Source: Candidatus Nitrosotalea okcheonensis (GTDB taxonomy: Archaea > Thermoproteota > Nitrososphaeria > Nitrososphaerales > Nitrosopumilaceae). From it: a stretch of 64,000 nt of DNA. Where the stretch lies: positions 575,073 to 639,072 of the forward strand of contig NZ_LT841358.1 of NCBI RefSeq assembly GCF_900177045.1, given 5' to 3'. The notes under the pieces were generated by a model. It was not told where the DNA came from. It was given only the letters and a program-made list of their open reading frames with translations, and ran no database searches. Below are positions 57,497-64,000 of the stretch, piece by piece (position 1 is the stretch's first letter; each line of letters begins with the position of its first letter). Made by a program: the position numbers and the translations under genes.

Positions 57497-58908
57497 GGAT
57501 GAAAAATTTGAGAATTTTTGACACTTTATCAGTAACAGAAAAAAATGTGGACATTACAAACTTGGTGAAAATATACCTATGCGGAGTTACAGTGTATGAT
57601 GAGAGTCACATAGGCCATGCCAGAACCATCATAGTGTTTGATACACTTCGAAGATATCTAGAGTCAAAAGGAGCCAGGGTAAATCTCATACAAAATTTTA
57701 CAGATGTCGATGATAAGATAATTAATCGTACAAAAAAGGAAAACGTTTCCGCAGATATCATAACTACGAGATACATAAAAAATTATTTTGATGACTTTGA
57801 CAAGCTAAATGTAAAGAGGGCAGACTTGTATCCAAAAGCCACAGAACACATCACGGACATGACTGACATGATCAAGGGTTTGATTGACAAGGGATTTGCA
57901 TATGTGTCCAAAAATGGAGTATATTTTTCTGTTTTAAAATTCAAGGAATATGGAAAACTTTCAAAGAAAAAAATAGATGAATTGATCTCAGGTGCACGCG
58001 TTGAAGTCGATGAGACAAAAAAAGATCCTCTAGATTTTGCATTGTGGAAATTCTCTGACGAGTCTCCCACATGGAACAGCCCATGGGGCAGAGGAAGACC
58101 CGGATGGCACATAGAGTGCTCCGCAATGAGCCTGAGATATTTGGGGAGTAATTTTGAGATCCATGGTGGAGGACGTGATCTAATATTTCCCCACCACGAA
58201 AATGAGATAGCGCAGTCAGAGTCTTTTTCCGGAGTCAACTTTGCCAAGATTTGGATGCATGTTGGAATGGTCACAATAAATGGAGAGAAAATGTCAAAGT
58301 CGCTAGGGAACACAAAATCAATCGACCACGTTCTCAACATATGGGGTCCAAACATAGTTAGACTGTTTTGTTTGTCAAGTCACTATTCAAAACCAATTGA
58401 TTATTCCGAAGAGATTCTAAAGGAAATCATAACAAAGTGGCGCCAAGTAGAAAATTGTTATTTTGAAATGATTTTATCAGATGACTCGCAGGTAACAGAA
58501 AATTTGGATCAGATCAAAAATATTATCCACGAGTCAAAGACAGAATTTGACAGTGCACTAGAGTCTGACTTTAATACACCTCTAGCTCTTGCCTCATTCT
58601 TCAAACTAGTTAAAAACATCAACCAATTAGCATCCGTAGAGAAGATCACTAAAACAATATCAGAGGTAATCTTTCCGACATTTCAAGAAATGCTATCAAT
58701 TCTTGGCCTGAGATTAGTTCAAGTCACAAACGATGAAAAAAATCAGATCTCAAATCTAATCAAACAGCGAAATGAACTGCGTAATCAGAAAAAATTTCAA
58801 GATGCGGACGCAGTAAGAAAGCAAATTTCAGACATGAATGTAACACTAATTGATCACAAGACCAAAACACTCTGGATGAAACAAGAGAAAATAGGTATCG
58901 AAAACTAG
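57484..58908 (+). CDS. cysS: Cysteinyl-tRNA synthetase
   Basis: A 474-aa class I synthetase: CGVTVYDESHIGHARTIIVF (zinc Cys plus HIGH), GWHIECSAMSLRYLG with a zinc Cys, HHENEIAQSES, and KMSKS in GEKMSKSLGNTKS. Complete length. Starting codon may be at 57484 or 57502 (MKNLRIFDTLS); the later one removes the overlap with nadE but not coupling. Its stop overlaps the convergent GTPase gene by 4 bp. Confidence 0.96.
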   Translation: MHIVRMKNLRIFDTLSVTEKNVDITNLVKIYLCGVTVYDESHIGHARTIIVFDTLRRYLESKGARVNLIQNFTDVDDKIINRTKKENVSADIITTRYIKNYFDDFDKLNVKRADLYPKATEHITDMTDMIKGLIDKGFAYVSKNGVYFSVLKFKEYGKLSKKKIDELISGARVEVDETKKDPLDFALWKFSDESPTWNSPWGRGRPGWHIECSAMSLRYLGSNFEIHGGGRDLIFPHHENEIAQSESFSGVNFAKIWMHVGMVTINGEKMSKSLGNTKSIDHVLNIWGPNIVRLFCLSSHYSKPIDYSEEILKEIITKWRQVENCYFEMILSDDSQVTENLDQIKNIIHESKTEFDSALESDFNTPLALASFFKLVKNINQLASVEKITKTISEVIFPTFQEMLSILGLRLVQVTNDEKNQISNLIKQRNELRNQKKFQDADAVRKQISDMNVTLIDHKTKTLWMKQEKIGIEN

Positions 58909-60122
58909 GATTTTTTAGTTTGTGCGCTAACTAATGATACAACATCCCTGTCACGTAATTGATAGTTCACGGGAAGTCTTACTCCATATCGTACATCTTT
59001 AGCATAGAGTAGACCTTTTGTAAGATCTGTGTGTATTTCTTTTGCAAGGTCTTCTACTGTTGCACCATCTTTAAGCAAAATCAAGTCAGGAAGAATCCTT
59101 CCTTTTTTATCAGACAAGTTTTCAGGATTTGCCACAGGATATATCGAATTCATTTTTAGCAACTTGAATACGGTAACATTGATTGCAAACTGGACACCCG
59201 TTCTCATGTATTCTCCTAGTATGCCCTGTGTGATAAAATCAAGTGCCTCTAGTTGTTTTTTGGTTAATTGTTCTTTGTGTAAAATATCAAATTGCTCTGA
59301 TCCTGGAACATATTTGATAAGACCTTTTTTCTCAGCCTTTCTCAGTGATAGTTCACTGTCTGTACTTGCTGGAATTATTATAGTATCAATGTATTTTTCT
59401 CGTAGTCTATCAAAGTTTTTTTCTGCTCCAGGAATATCAACCTTGTTTGCAACAATAAGGGTGGGTTTCGATATCTTTCGCAAATACGCCGCAAATTTTT
59501 TGCTATCATACATGTCAAAGTTTTCAAAGTGTTTGTTTTCAAGACCTGTTATCTTTAGTGCCTCCTTGACATGCCCTTCCTTGACGCCTATTCCGCGGAA
59601 CACATCAGTTATTGCAACAAGAGGATCTGTCTCAGACTGGATAAGTTTTGATATTTTATCTCGATTACCTTCCAATAATTTGAGATACCACATGATAAGT
59701 TCCTCTTCAATATCAGAGACATCGGCTATTGGATCGCCGCTTCCAACTTCGGCAATCCTTCCCGCAGCATCTATACTTCCGGATACATCCACAACATGCA
59801 GTATTGCATCAGATTGAGTAGCCACTGAAAGAAATTGGTTTCCAAGCCCTTTGCCTGCCCATGCGTCTTTTATCAACCCCGGAAGATCAATTAGCTCGAT
59901 TGGTATGAATCTCCAGCCATCAGTGCATTTAGAATTTTGCGGATTATCCTTGACGTTAAACTCGGTGTGGACACAAGGTGTTATTGCATTACCAAGTGCA
60001 CGTTCTGGTCTTTTTGTTGTAAATGGATAAGTTGAGACTTCACCTCCTGCCAGTGTGGCTGCGTTGAAAAAAGTGGTTTTACCAGTGTTAGTCTTACCTA
60101 AAAGGCCAATCTTTATTGGCAT
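58905..60122 (-). CDS. YchF/OLA1-like GTPase with TGS domain (archaeal form)
   Basis: A 405-aa OBG-family GTPase. Walker A is GKTNTGKTTFF, switch II IDLPGLI, NKVD base motif (VANKVDIPG), and a C-terminal TGS domain (~320-400) that ends with LVSAQTKK. It belongs to the archaeal group annotated as redox-regulated ATPase or GTP-binding protein, related to ribosome-associated YchF. Confidence 0.92.
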   Translation of the reverse strand: MPIKIGLLGKTNTGKTTFFNAATLAGGEVSTYPFTTKRPERALGNAITPCVHTEFNVKDNPQNSKCTDGWRFIPIELIDLPGLIKDAWAGKGLGNQFLSVATQSDAILHVVDVSGSIDAAGRIAEVGSGDPIADVSDIEEELIMWYLKLLEGNRDKISKLIQSETDPLVAITDVFRGIGVKEGHVKEALKITGLENKHFENFDMYDSKKFAAYLRKISKPTLIVANKVDIPGAEKNFDRLREKYIDTIIIPASTDSELSLRKAEKKGLIKYVPGSEQFDILHKEQLTKKQLEALDFITQGILGEYMRTGVQFAINVTVFKLLKMNSIYPVANPENLSDKKGRILPDLILLKDGATVEDLAKEIHTDLTKGLLYAKDVRYGVRLPVNYQLRDRDVVSLVSAQTKKS

Positions 60123-60202
60123 GATCTCATCTGATGTTGCTTGCTATTTATCTTTGCCGTAGATACACTGTTCAAGATCAGATTGAGCCAAACCCCGTAA
60201 GG

Positions 60203-60568
60203 TTATTCAATATTACTGTGGGAAGTTACATTACCAGACGAATTTTTTATCTCGTCTGTATACCACCGGATTTGTTTTATTTCATCATCGGTCAGAGCAC
60301 CATTCCATTTTTCAAGCACGATTTTTAGAATTTGTGATCCATTATACAGTAGACTCCAGTATGGGTGGTGTTCAGCCGTTGTAAGTGCAAGCTCTTCAAT
60401 TTCATCTAATCCTGTTTTTGCAAGAGACAATCCATCAGAGTGTTCTCCATAAATTCGAATAATATTAGAATCAGGATCAGAATACATTTTCATCAGAACA
60501 TTTTTCTTTTCGAAGGACTTGACTAGGTCTAAAAGCGATTTGTAAAATACATCAAAATTGTCTGCCAT
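60203..60568 (-). CDS. Hypothetical soluble protein
   Basis: A 121-aa alpha/beta protein with many acidic residues and no recognised motif (begins MADNFDVFYKSLLDLVKSFE). It starts 3 bp after the stop of the CoA-binding gene, so the two are probably translated from one mRNA. Confidence 0.65.
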   Translation of the reverse strand: MADNFDVFYKSLLDLVKSFEKKNVLMKMYSDPDSNIIRIYGEHSDGLSLAKTGLDEIEELALTTAEHHPYWSLLYNGSQILKIVLEKWNGALTDDEIKQIRWYTDEIKNSSGNVTSHSNIE

Positions 60569-60571
60569 GTC

Positions 60572-61003
60572 TTAGAATAGTCTTTGATGTTCTGCGAGCA
60601 TGCATCGATTAAATACCACTATTGGAATTCCTGCTTTTCGTGCAACATCTTCTGCTTCAAGATTATGTATTCCCTCTTGCAACCATATTACTTTGGGTTT
60701 TATTTTTACAGATTCTTCTATAACTTGTAAGACTTGATCAGATGGTCGAAAGACATCAACTATGTCCACAGTGTCAGGAACATCAAGTAGTGTTGGATAA
60801 CATTTTCTTCCAAGAATTTCTGTTGCAGTTGGGTTTACAGGAATCACGTTAAACCCATTATCAATCAAATATCTTGGAACATAGTGCGCTGCCTTGTCAG
60901 GATTTTTTGACATGCCTACCACTGCAATATTTTTCAGAGTGTAAATTTTTCGTATGTCATCATCAGTGCAAGAATCTCTTTCCATGTTGTTACACATCAT
61001 CAT
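60572..61003 (-). CDS. CoA-binding (YccU-type) protein
   Basis: A 143-aa Rossmann-like protein of the CoA_binding family: IAVVGMSKNPDKAAHYVPRYL (residues ~25-45), VIPVNPTATEILGRKCYPTLLDVP, DIVDVFRPSDQV and VIWLQEGIHNLEA. The C-terminus has NRCMLAEHQRLF. Its N-terminal ~17 residues (MMMCNNMERDSCTDD) may be partly leader; internal Met7 is an alternative start. The upstream region is a solo end of the TnpB element. Confidence 0.85.
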   Translation of the reverse strand: MMMCNNMERDSCTDDDIRKIYTLKNIAVVGMSKNPDKAAHYVPRYLIDNGFNVIPVNPTATEILGRKCYPTLLDVPDTVDIVDVFRPSDQVLQVIEESVKIKPKVIWLQEGIHNLEAEDVARKAGIPIVVFNRCMLAEHQRLF

Positions 61004-61022
61004 ATGGCTTAATGTCTTGCGG

Positions 61023-61129
61023 AAGGTTCTGTCGGGTTATCAAGACCTTATGATTCATTTTCGAGCCTCAACCAACTTGCTTCCATCTACTTGCAGGATT
61101 ACTGGCTGGAAGTTTTCCAGATTCCCGTT
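61023..61129 (-). mobile_element. Solo right-end remnant of the TnpB element
   Basis: Read on the minus strand, 61129 to 61023 repeats the last ~75 bp of tnpB, its stop region and the terminal inverted repeat of the element at 62637-63915, with only a few mismatches (shared: ggaatctggaaaac, agtaatcctgcaagtagatg, ctgtcgg). The rest of the element is absent. This is exactly the segment that in TnpB systems yields the guide-RNA scaffold. It fills the space between the divergent CoA-binding gene and the Met-rich wHTH gene. Confidence 0.85.
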
Positions 61130-61169
61130 GCGGAATAACCGATTTATAGGGCAATTCAGTTATTATACT

Positions 61170-61736
61170 ATGGAACAAGAACCAAATGATGTAATAGTAC
61201 TCAGTGCAATAAGCCAGGGTGCAAAAAAGTTTGACAAGATCTTAAAAAAGACAAAGATTGAAAGTCAAGAATTGAACACATTGCTTGAGCGCCTTGAAGA
61301 AAAAGGTTTCATTACAATTATTGAGAAAAAGGGCTGGTTAGGTCCCAAGAAAGAAATCACATTAACAGACAAGGGCAATAAGGAACTAGAAGAGAGAAGA
61401 TTTGAATTGCAACAGAATTGGGATCAGATGGTAACCATTTGGAAGAGTGGAGACAAGCAAAAACTTGAACAACACATGGAGGCAAACAAGTCCACCATCC
61501 CATCGATGATGTTCATGGGAATAATGGACATGATGATGTTTTCAACTATGATGGGTTTCATGGGGATGGCAATGACCAGTTTCATACCAGACCAGTATAT
61601 GAACAGCGGTCACGACATTGGAGGAGGACATGATGCAGGTGCTCACGATGCAAGTTCAGGACAGGACTTTAGCGGTGGGGATTTTCATGGGGATGGCGGT
61701 CCAGGAGACATGGGCGGTTTTGATGTTAATTTCTAA
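61170..61736 (+). CDS. wHTH protein with Met-rich membrane helix and His/Asp/Gly-rich tail
   Basis: A 188-aa protein. Residues ~1-75 form a winged helix (KFDKILKKTKIESQELNTLL, ITLTDKGNKELEERR). A helical linker follows, then a very Met-rich hydrophobic segment (MMFMGIMDMMMFSTMMGFMG, ~120-139). The last 45 residues are Gly/His/Asp-rich without aromatic order (HDIGGGHDAGAHDASSGQDF). Met-rich helices and His/Asp tails often handle copper or other metals; this is inference. TATA box tttataggg at 61143-61151. It is next to the secreted Cys/Met-rich pair. Confidence 0.7.
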   Translation: MEQEPNDVIVLSAISQGAKKFDKILKKTKIESQELNTLLERLEEKGFITIIEKKGWLGPKKEITLTDKGNKELEERRFELQQNWDQMVTIWKSGDKQKLEQHMEANKSTIPSMMFMGIMDMMMFSTMMGFMGMAMTSFIPDQYMNSGHDIGGGHDAGAHDASSGQDFSGGDFHGDGGPGDMGGFDVNF

Positions 61737-61804
61737 AAACACATCTTGAAAAAATAGAAATTAAAAAACGGTTTTTATTTCCAATAGATGGAAATTATTT
61801 TTTG

Positions 61805-62203
61805 CTACGGGGATGGCATTGACATCGAGGATGTCATGTTATTACCCGTTGGACTATTCATTGATGATGTCATGTTATTACCTGTTGGACTATTCATTGT
61901 ATTATTTCCATGAAATGCCGCCGAGCCTGCAAGTGCAGCCATGACATCTTCTCCATGAAGAGCAGAGCCAATTTTATCATAACTTACTTTTTGTGACGCC
62001 CACATTGCATCGATCCAAGCTGTATGTTCTCCAGGAGCACATACATGATCACCGCAAACTACGCTGTGACCAAAGCTTGCAGTCGATATGGTGTCAAATC
62101 GAGTACTTGGAGTCAAAGCACTAGCTTGTGGAACAAATACTGCGATGACAGATGTCAAAAGCACAGATGTTGTAAACAAAAGTAATGCTATTTTGTTAGA
62201 CAT
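61805..62203 (-). CDS. Secreted Cys/His-motif protein with Asn/Met-rich tail, paralogue A
   Basis: A 132-aa exported protein: a signal peptide (cut after QASALT), then VVCGDHVCAPGEHTAWIDAM (residues ~49-68) and a Met/Asn-rich tail containing two exact MNSPTGNNMTSS repeats. The CxxxC(x)4H pattern could bind metal. It has a close tandem paralogue at 62289 (identical MSNKIALLL start and CGDHxCAPGEH core). Promoter gcatataaaag at 62223-62233 is shared in form with the paralogue. Function unknown. Confidence 0.8.
   Translation of the reverse strand: MSNKIALLLFTTSVLLTSVIAVFVPQASALTPSTRFDTISTASFGHSVVCGDHVCAPGEHTAWIDAMWASQKVSYDKIGSALHGEDVMAALAGSAAFHGNNTMNSPTGNNMTSSMNSPTGNNMTSSMSMPSP
61831..61900. 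repeat. 36-bp tandem repeat inside the secreted protein gene
   Basis: Two head-to-tail copies of a 36-bp unit (atgtcatgttattacc..., second copy cut short by two bases) with one base difference. They encode the duplicated 12-residue MNSPTGNNMTSS. The near identity indicates a recent duplication and likely length variation between strains. Confidence 0.85.
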
Positions 62204-62222
62204 GATCTAGTTTCATTTATAG

Positions 62223-62233
62223 GCATATAAAAG
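62223..62233 (-). promoter_or_regulatory. TATA box of secreted protein gene A
   Basis: cttttatatgc on the minus strand lies 20-30 nt upstream of the ATG at 62203 and recurs in the same place before the paralogue. Confidence 0.65.
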
Positions 62234-62288
62234 AATTATGATGAATTTATGCATCAGATAAAAATGGTTAGTGGTTAGTCCACTGGGA

Positions 62289-62594
62289 TTATTTTGTTCC
62301 ATTCATGGTGTTTGTCGCCATGTTATGCATGACATTTCCACCACTGGGCGTATTTCCAATCATACCTGCTCTTTGTGACTGCCATAATGTATTGATCCAT
62401 TGTGCATGTTCACCTGGTGCGCAAAGGTGATCACCACATACTTTGCTTATACCATGGCTTGCAGTTGTAGGAGTGTCGTTTCTTATCGAAAAGTCTCTTT
62501 GGATCAGAGCGTTTGCTTGTGGTAAGCTATCTACCACTACGGATGTCATTATAACAGATACAGTAAGCAAGAGTAATGCTATTTTGTTAGACAT
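62289..62594 (-). CDS. Secreted Cys/His-motif protein, paralogue B
   Basis: A 101-aa exported protein: MSNKIALLLLTVSVIMTSVV signal peptide, core VCGDHLCAPGEHAQWINTLW (residues ~52-71), and a Met/Asn-containing tail (MHNMATNTMNG). Tandem duplicate of the gene at 61805, 85 bp apart. The TnpB element is inserted about 12 bp upstream of its TATA box, which may change its control. Confidence 0.8.
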   Translation of the reverse strand: MSNKIALLLLTVSVIMTSVVVDSLPQANALIQRDFSIRNDTPTTASHGISKVCGDHLCAPGEHAQWINTLWQSQRAGMIGNTPSGGNVMHNMATNTMNGTK

Positions 62595-62613
62595 CGTTGT
62601 CGATTCGTTTATG

Positions 62614-62624
62614 GCATATAAAAG
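62614..62624 (-). promoter_or_regulatory. TATA box of secreted protein gene B, next to the element end
   Basis: cttttatatgc, 20-30 nt upstream of the ATG at 62594, identical to the paralogue's box. The terminal repeat of the TnpB element begins at 62637. Confidence 0.65.
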
Positions 62625-62636
62625 ATTTATGAATCA

Positions 62637-62661
62637 AGGTCCTGTCGGGTTATCAAGACCT
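62637..62661 (+). repeat. Left terminal inverted repeat of the TnpB element
   Basis: A 25-bp end beginning aggtcctgtcgggttatc. It matches the reverse complement of 63891-63915 at 21 of 25 positions. Its own outer bases (aggtc...gacct) can pair as a 5-bp hairpin. Outside it the sequence is gaatca, the same as outside the right end. Confidence 0.85.
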
Positions 62662-62720
62662 GCCATAAATAATTAATACTGACTTTACAATATTTCATTG
62701 ATAAACAGGGAGATGGTATA

Positions 62721-63887
62721 ATGACAATAAAGTCGGTAAAGCAGATTCACACATTTCCTGATGAAATCCAGTCCATGATGGAAACATTCAAGGACATGGT
62801 AAATTATTGCATAAGAATAGGGATATCTGAAAACATATCAAACCTGAATAAATTCTCGTCATTGCACTACAAGGATTTGTCCCAATTCAATATACAATCC
62901 TACTACAAACTTACTGCCATGTCTCAGGCAATGGGCAGGCTAGCACAGAGGAAAAAGGCACTGAAAAATGGCAAGACAGTAAAATCACCATACATCTCAA
63001 AACCATATCTGGTCTCATGCTATGGTTTTAAAATAACAGGCATGTTGCTTTCATTTCCAATGTACCATGGTGACAAGTTCTTGGTCAAACTAAATGAGTA
63101 CACCATGTCACAATTGGAAAATGCAGAACCAAGGTCATTTGTGATAACACCTGATTCAGTATCAATCTCAGTAAGAAAACAAGTAGAGCAAATCATTCCA
63201 GAAAACGTGATTGGGATAGACAGGAACCTCAGAAACATCACAATATCAACTCCAAATCAAACTGTAATGTACAAGACTAGCAAGTTATTATCGATAAAGG
63301 AAAACACATCTCATGTGATATCATCTTTTAAAAGATTTGACGTAAGAAAAAAGAAACATTTCCAGAAAAGATTGGGCAACAGGCGTGCAAGACGTATACA
63401 GCAACACCTGCACAAGATATCAAAGGATATCATATCAAGGGCGGTACAATCAAAGTCAATGATAGTATTAGAAGATATCAAGTGCATCAGAAAATTATAC
63501 AGAAAAGGAAACGGTCAGGGAACAAAATACAGAAGGAAATTAAACTCATGGTCGTTCTATGAACTGCAAAGACAGATACAATACAAGGCAGAATGGGAAG
63601 GAATTCCTGTTGGTTTCATAGATCCTAAACGCACAAGCCAACTCTGTCCAATATGCGGAGGCAAACTCCAAGAGGACAGGTTTCACAGACGAAAATTGTT
63701 GTGCATTAATTGTAAGAAATCAATAGACAGGGATGTAGTTGCATCCATGAACATATCTTACAAGGGGTGGAGTAGGTTTTGCCATCCTAGAGGGCTTTCA
63801 GTTGAAGTGGTGAACGGGAATCTGGAAAACTTTCGGCCAGTAATCCTGCAAGTAGATGGAAGCAAGTTGGTTGAGACTCGAAAATGA
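62721..63887 (+). CDS. tnpB: TnpB (OrfB) RNA-guided nuclease family protein
   Basis: A 388-aa TnpB. The RuvC-like triad is present: Asp in VIGIDRNLRN (~170), Glu in MIVLEDIKCI (~252) and Asp in SIDRDVVASMNI (~338). The zinc ribbon is RTSQLCPICGG...CINCKK. The basic helical linker KKKHFQKRLGNRRARRIQQH is also typical. TnpB proteins cut DNA using an RNA derived from the element's right end. The catalytic residues are intact, so it may be active. Starts at the ATG 62721, 60 bp inside the left repeat. Confidence 0.93.
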   Translation: MTIKSVKQIHTFPDEIQSMMETFKDMVNYCIRIGISENISNLNKFSSLHYKDLSQFNIQSYYKLTAMSQAMGRLAQRKKALKNGKTVKSPYISKPYLVSCYGFKITGMLLSFPMYHGDKFLVKLNEYTMSQLENAEPRSFVITPDSVSISVRKQVEQIIPENVIGIDRNLRNITISTPNQTVMYKTSKLLSIKENTSHVISSFKRFDVRKKKHFQKRLGNRRARRIQQHLHKISKDIISRAVQSKSMIVLEDIKCIRKLYRKGNGQGTKYRRKLNSWSFYELQRQIQYKAEWEGIPVGFIDPKRTSQLCPICGGKLQEDRFHRRKLLCINCKKSIDRDVVASMNISYKGWSRFCHPRGLSVEVVNGNLENFRPVILQVDGSKLVETRK

Positions 63888-63935
63888 TCAAGATCTCGAT
63901 AATCCGACAGAACCTGAATCAAAGTTTAGTGTGAA
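63800..63935 (+). ncRNA. Predicted right-end guide RNA (omega/reRNA) of tnpB
   Basis: In TnpB systems the RNA spans the 3' end of tnpB and the right end, with the guide taken from the flanking DNA. Here this would include the final tnpB codons, the right terminal repeat and a guide starting at about 63916 (gaatcaaagtttagtg). Support is positional, plus the independent preservation of this same segment at 61023-61129. Exact ends are not known. Confidence 0.4.
63891..63915 (-). repeat. Right terminal inverted repeat of the TnpB element
   Basis: Ends tcgataatccgacagaacct. It begins 3 bp after the tnpB stop. It differs from the left end at four positions; the solo remnant at 61023 resembles the left version more, so this copy has diverged. 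Confidence 0.85.
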
Positions 63936-64000
63936 GCCTTCAATTCACACAGAAGAAACAGATATCAATAATTCACAAGATGTGTTTGACATGACAGTGC
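63916..64000 (+). CDS. Possible partial ORF running off the window
   Basis: From just inside the right repeat a frame stays open to the window edge, reading PTEPESKFSVKPSIHTEETD and on (Asp/Glu/Ser-rich). It could be a gene whose 5' part was cut by the element, or chance. No start can be assigned. Confidence 0.25.

Larger units (their letters stand above)
62637..63915 (+). mobile_element. TnpB-carrying insertion element with terminal inverted repeats
   Basis: A 1279-bp element with 25-bp imperfect terminal inverted repeats, flanked by the direct repeat gaatca (62631-62636 and 63916-63921). It carries only tnpB; there is no tnpA, DDE transposase or recombinase. IS200/IS605-type TnpB elements usually have no inverted repeats and no target duplication, so the ends suggest an unusual element or one moved in trans by another transposase. 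A solo right end lies at 61023-61129. Confidence 0.75.

Noticed and set aside
62637-63915. Standard IS605-type element with palindromic ends only
   Set aside because: The inner parts of the two ends (ctgtcgggttatc) are inverted relative to each other, which hairpin-type ends would not require.
1-64000. tRNA, rRNA or CRISPR loci
   Set aside because: I looked for T-arm consensus, rRNA cores and regularly spaced repeats on both strands and found none that hold up by eye.

Overview
The window is chromosomal DNA of a mesophilic archaeon, most probably an AOA-type thaumarchaeon (class Nitrososphaeria). The evidence is: low GC by eye; ESCRT-III/CdvC division genes; an eL40 ribosomal protein; a PEFG-type C-terminal sorting signal; the methylmalonyl-CoA steps of the 3-hydroxypropionate/4-hydroxybutyrate (HP/HB) carbon cycle; an F420-type flavin oxidoreductase; archaeal TATA boxes about 25 nt upstream of starts with very short leaders; frequent TTG/GTG starts; and bacterial-type uvrBAC. 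The genus cannot be fixed from sequence alone, and no amo or other nitrogen gene is in view. I saw no rRNA, tRNA or CRISPR array.

Layout. 1-2.6 kb: end of a PEFG surface protein, a short Fe-ADH-family reductase and an LLM flavin oxidoreductase. 2.9-10.4 kb (minus): a six-gene operon with overlapping ends, encoding a membrane complex between complex I and group 4 [NiFe] hydrogenase. Its large subunit has lost all NiFe cysteines, so it is an energy-converting hydrogenase-related (Ehr) complex and not a hydrogenase. 10.5-12.2 kb: small genes. 12.2-18.6 kb: uvrB-uvrA-uvrC. 18.6-27 kb: housekeeping genes for purine and folate C1 metabolism (purN, folD, MTHF synthetase, purD), mixed with a stomatin, an MBL nuclease, a cupredoxin, a SWIM protein and a phosphoesterase. 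27-31.5 kb: carAB, with carB broken by a 20-bp insertion. 31.6-35.3 kb: a CdvC/ESCRT-III cluster divergent from a TrmB-like regulator, with an inverted repeat between them. 36-43.7 kb: ileS, sucCD, eL40, tpiA, an unexplained strong hairpin and two decayed genes. 43.8-49.4 kb: an HTH-CBS regulator, the methylmalonyl-CoA epimerase/mutase/MeaB operon, a poor region of small and decaying ORFs, and the mutase B12 subunit. 49.4-61 kb: ilvC, TPR protein, dehydrogenase, MFS carrier, metG, ahcY, Rieske protein, nadE, cysS, TGS GTPase, CoA-binding protein. 61-64 kb: a Met-rich membrane wHTH protein, two tandem secreted Cys/His/Met-rich paralogues, and a TnpB element with inverted terminal repeats. A solo remnant of that element's right end lies 1.5 kb away.

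How the parts fit. The mutase large and small subunits, epimerase, MeaB, SucCD and the semialdehyde reductase fit autotrophic HP/HB carbon fixation joined to the TCA pool. PurN, PurD, FolD and MTHF synthetase form a one-carbon/purine group, and metG with ahcY sit together in methionine and SAM recycling. The most unusual content is the cofactor-less Ehr complex, the TIR-bounded TnpB element with its solo right end, the frame-broken carB, and the Met/His-rich secreted/membrane gene group at 61-62.6 kb.
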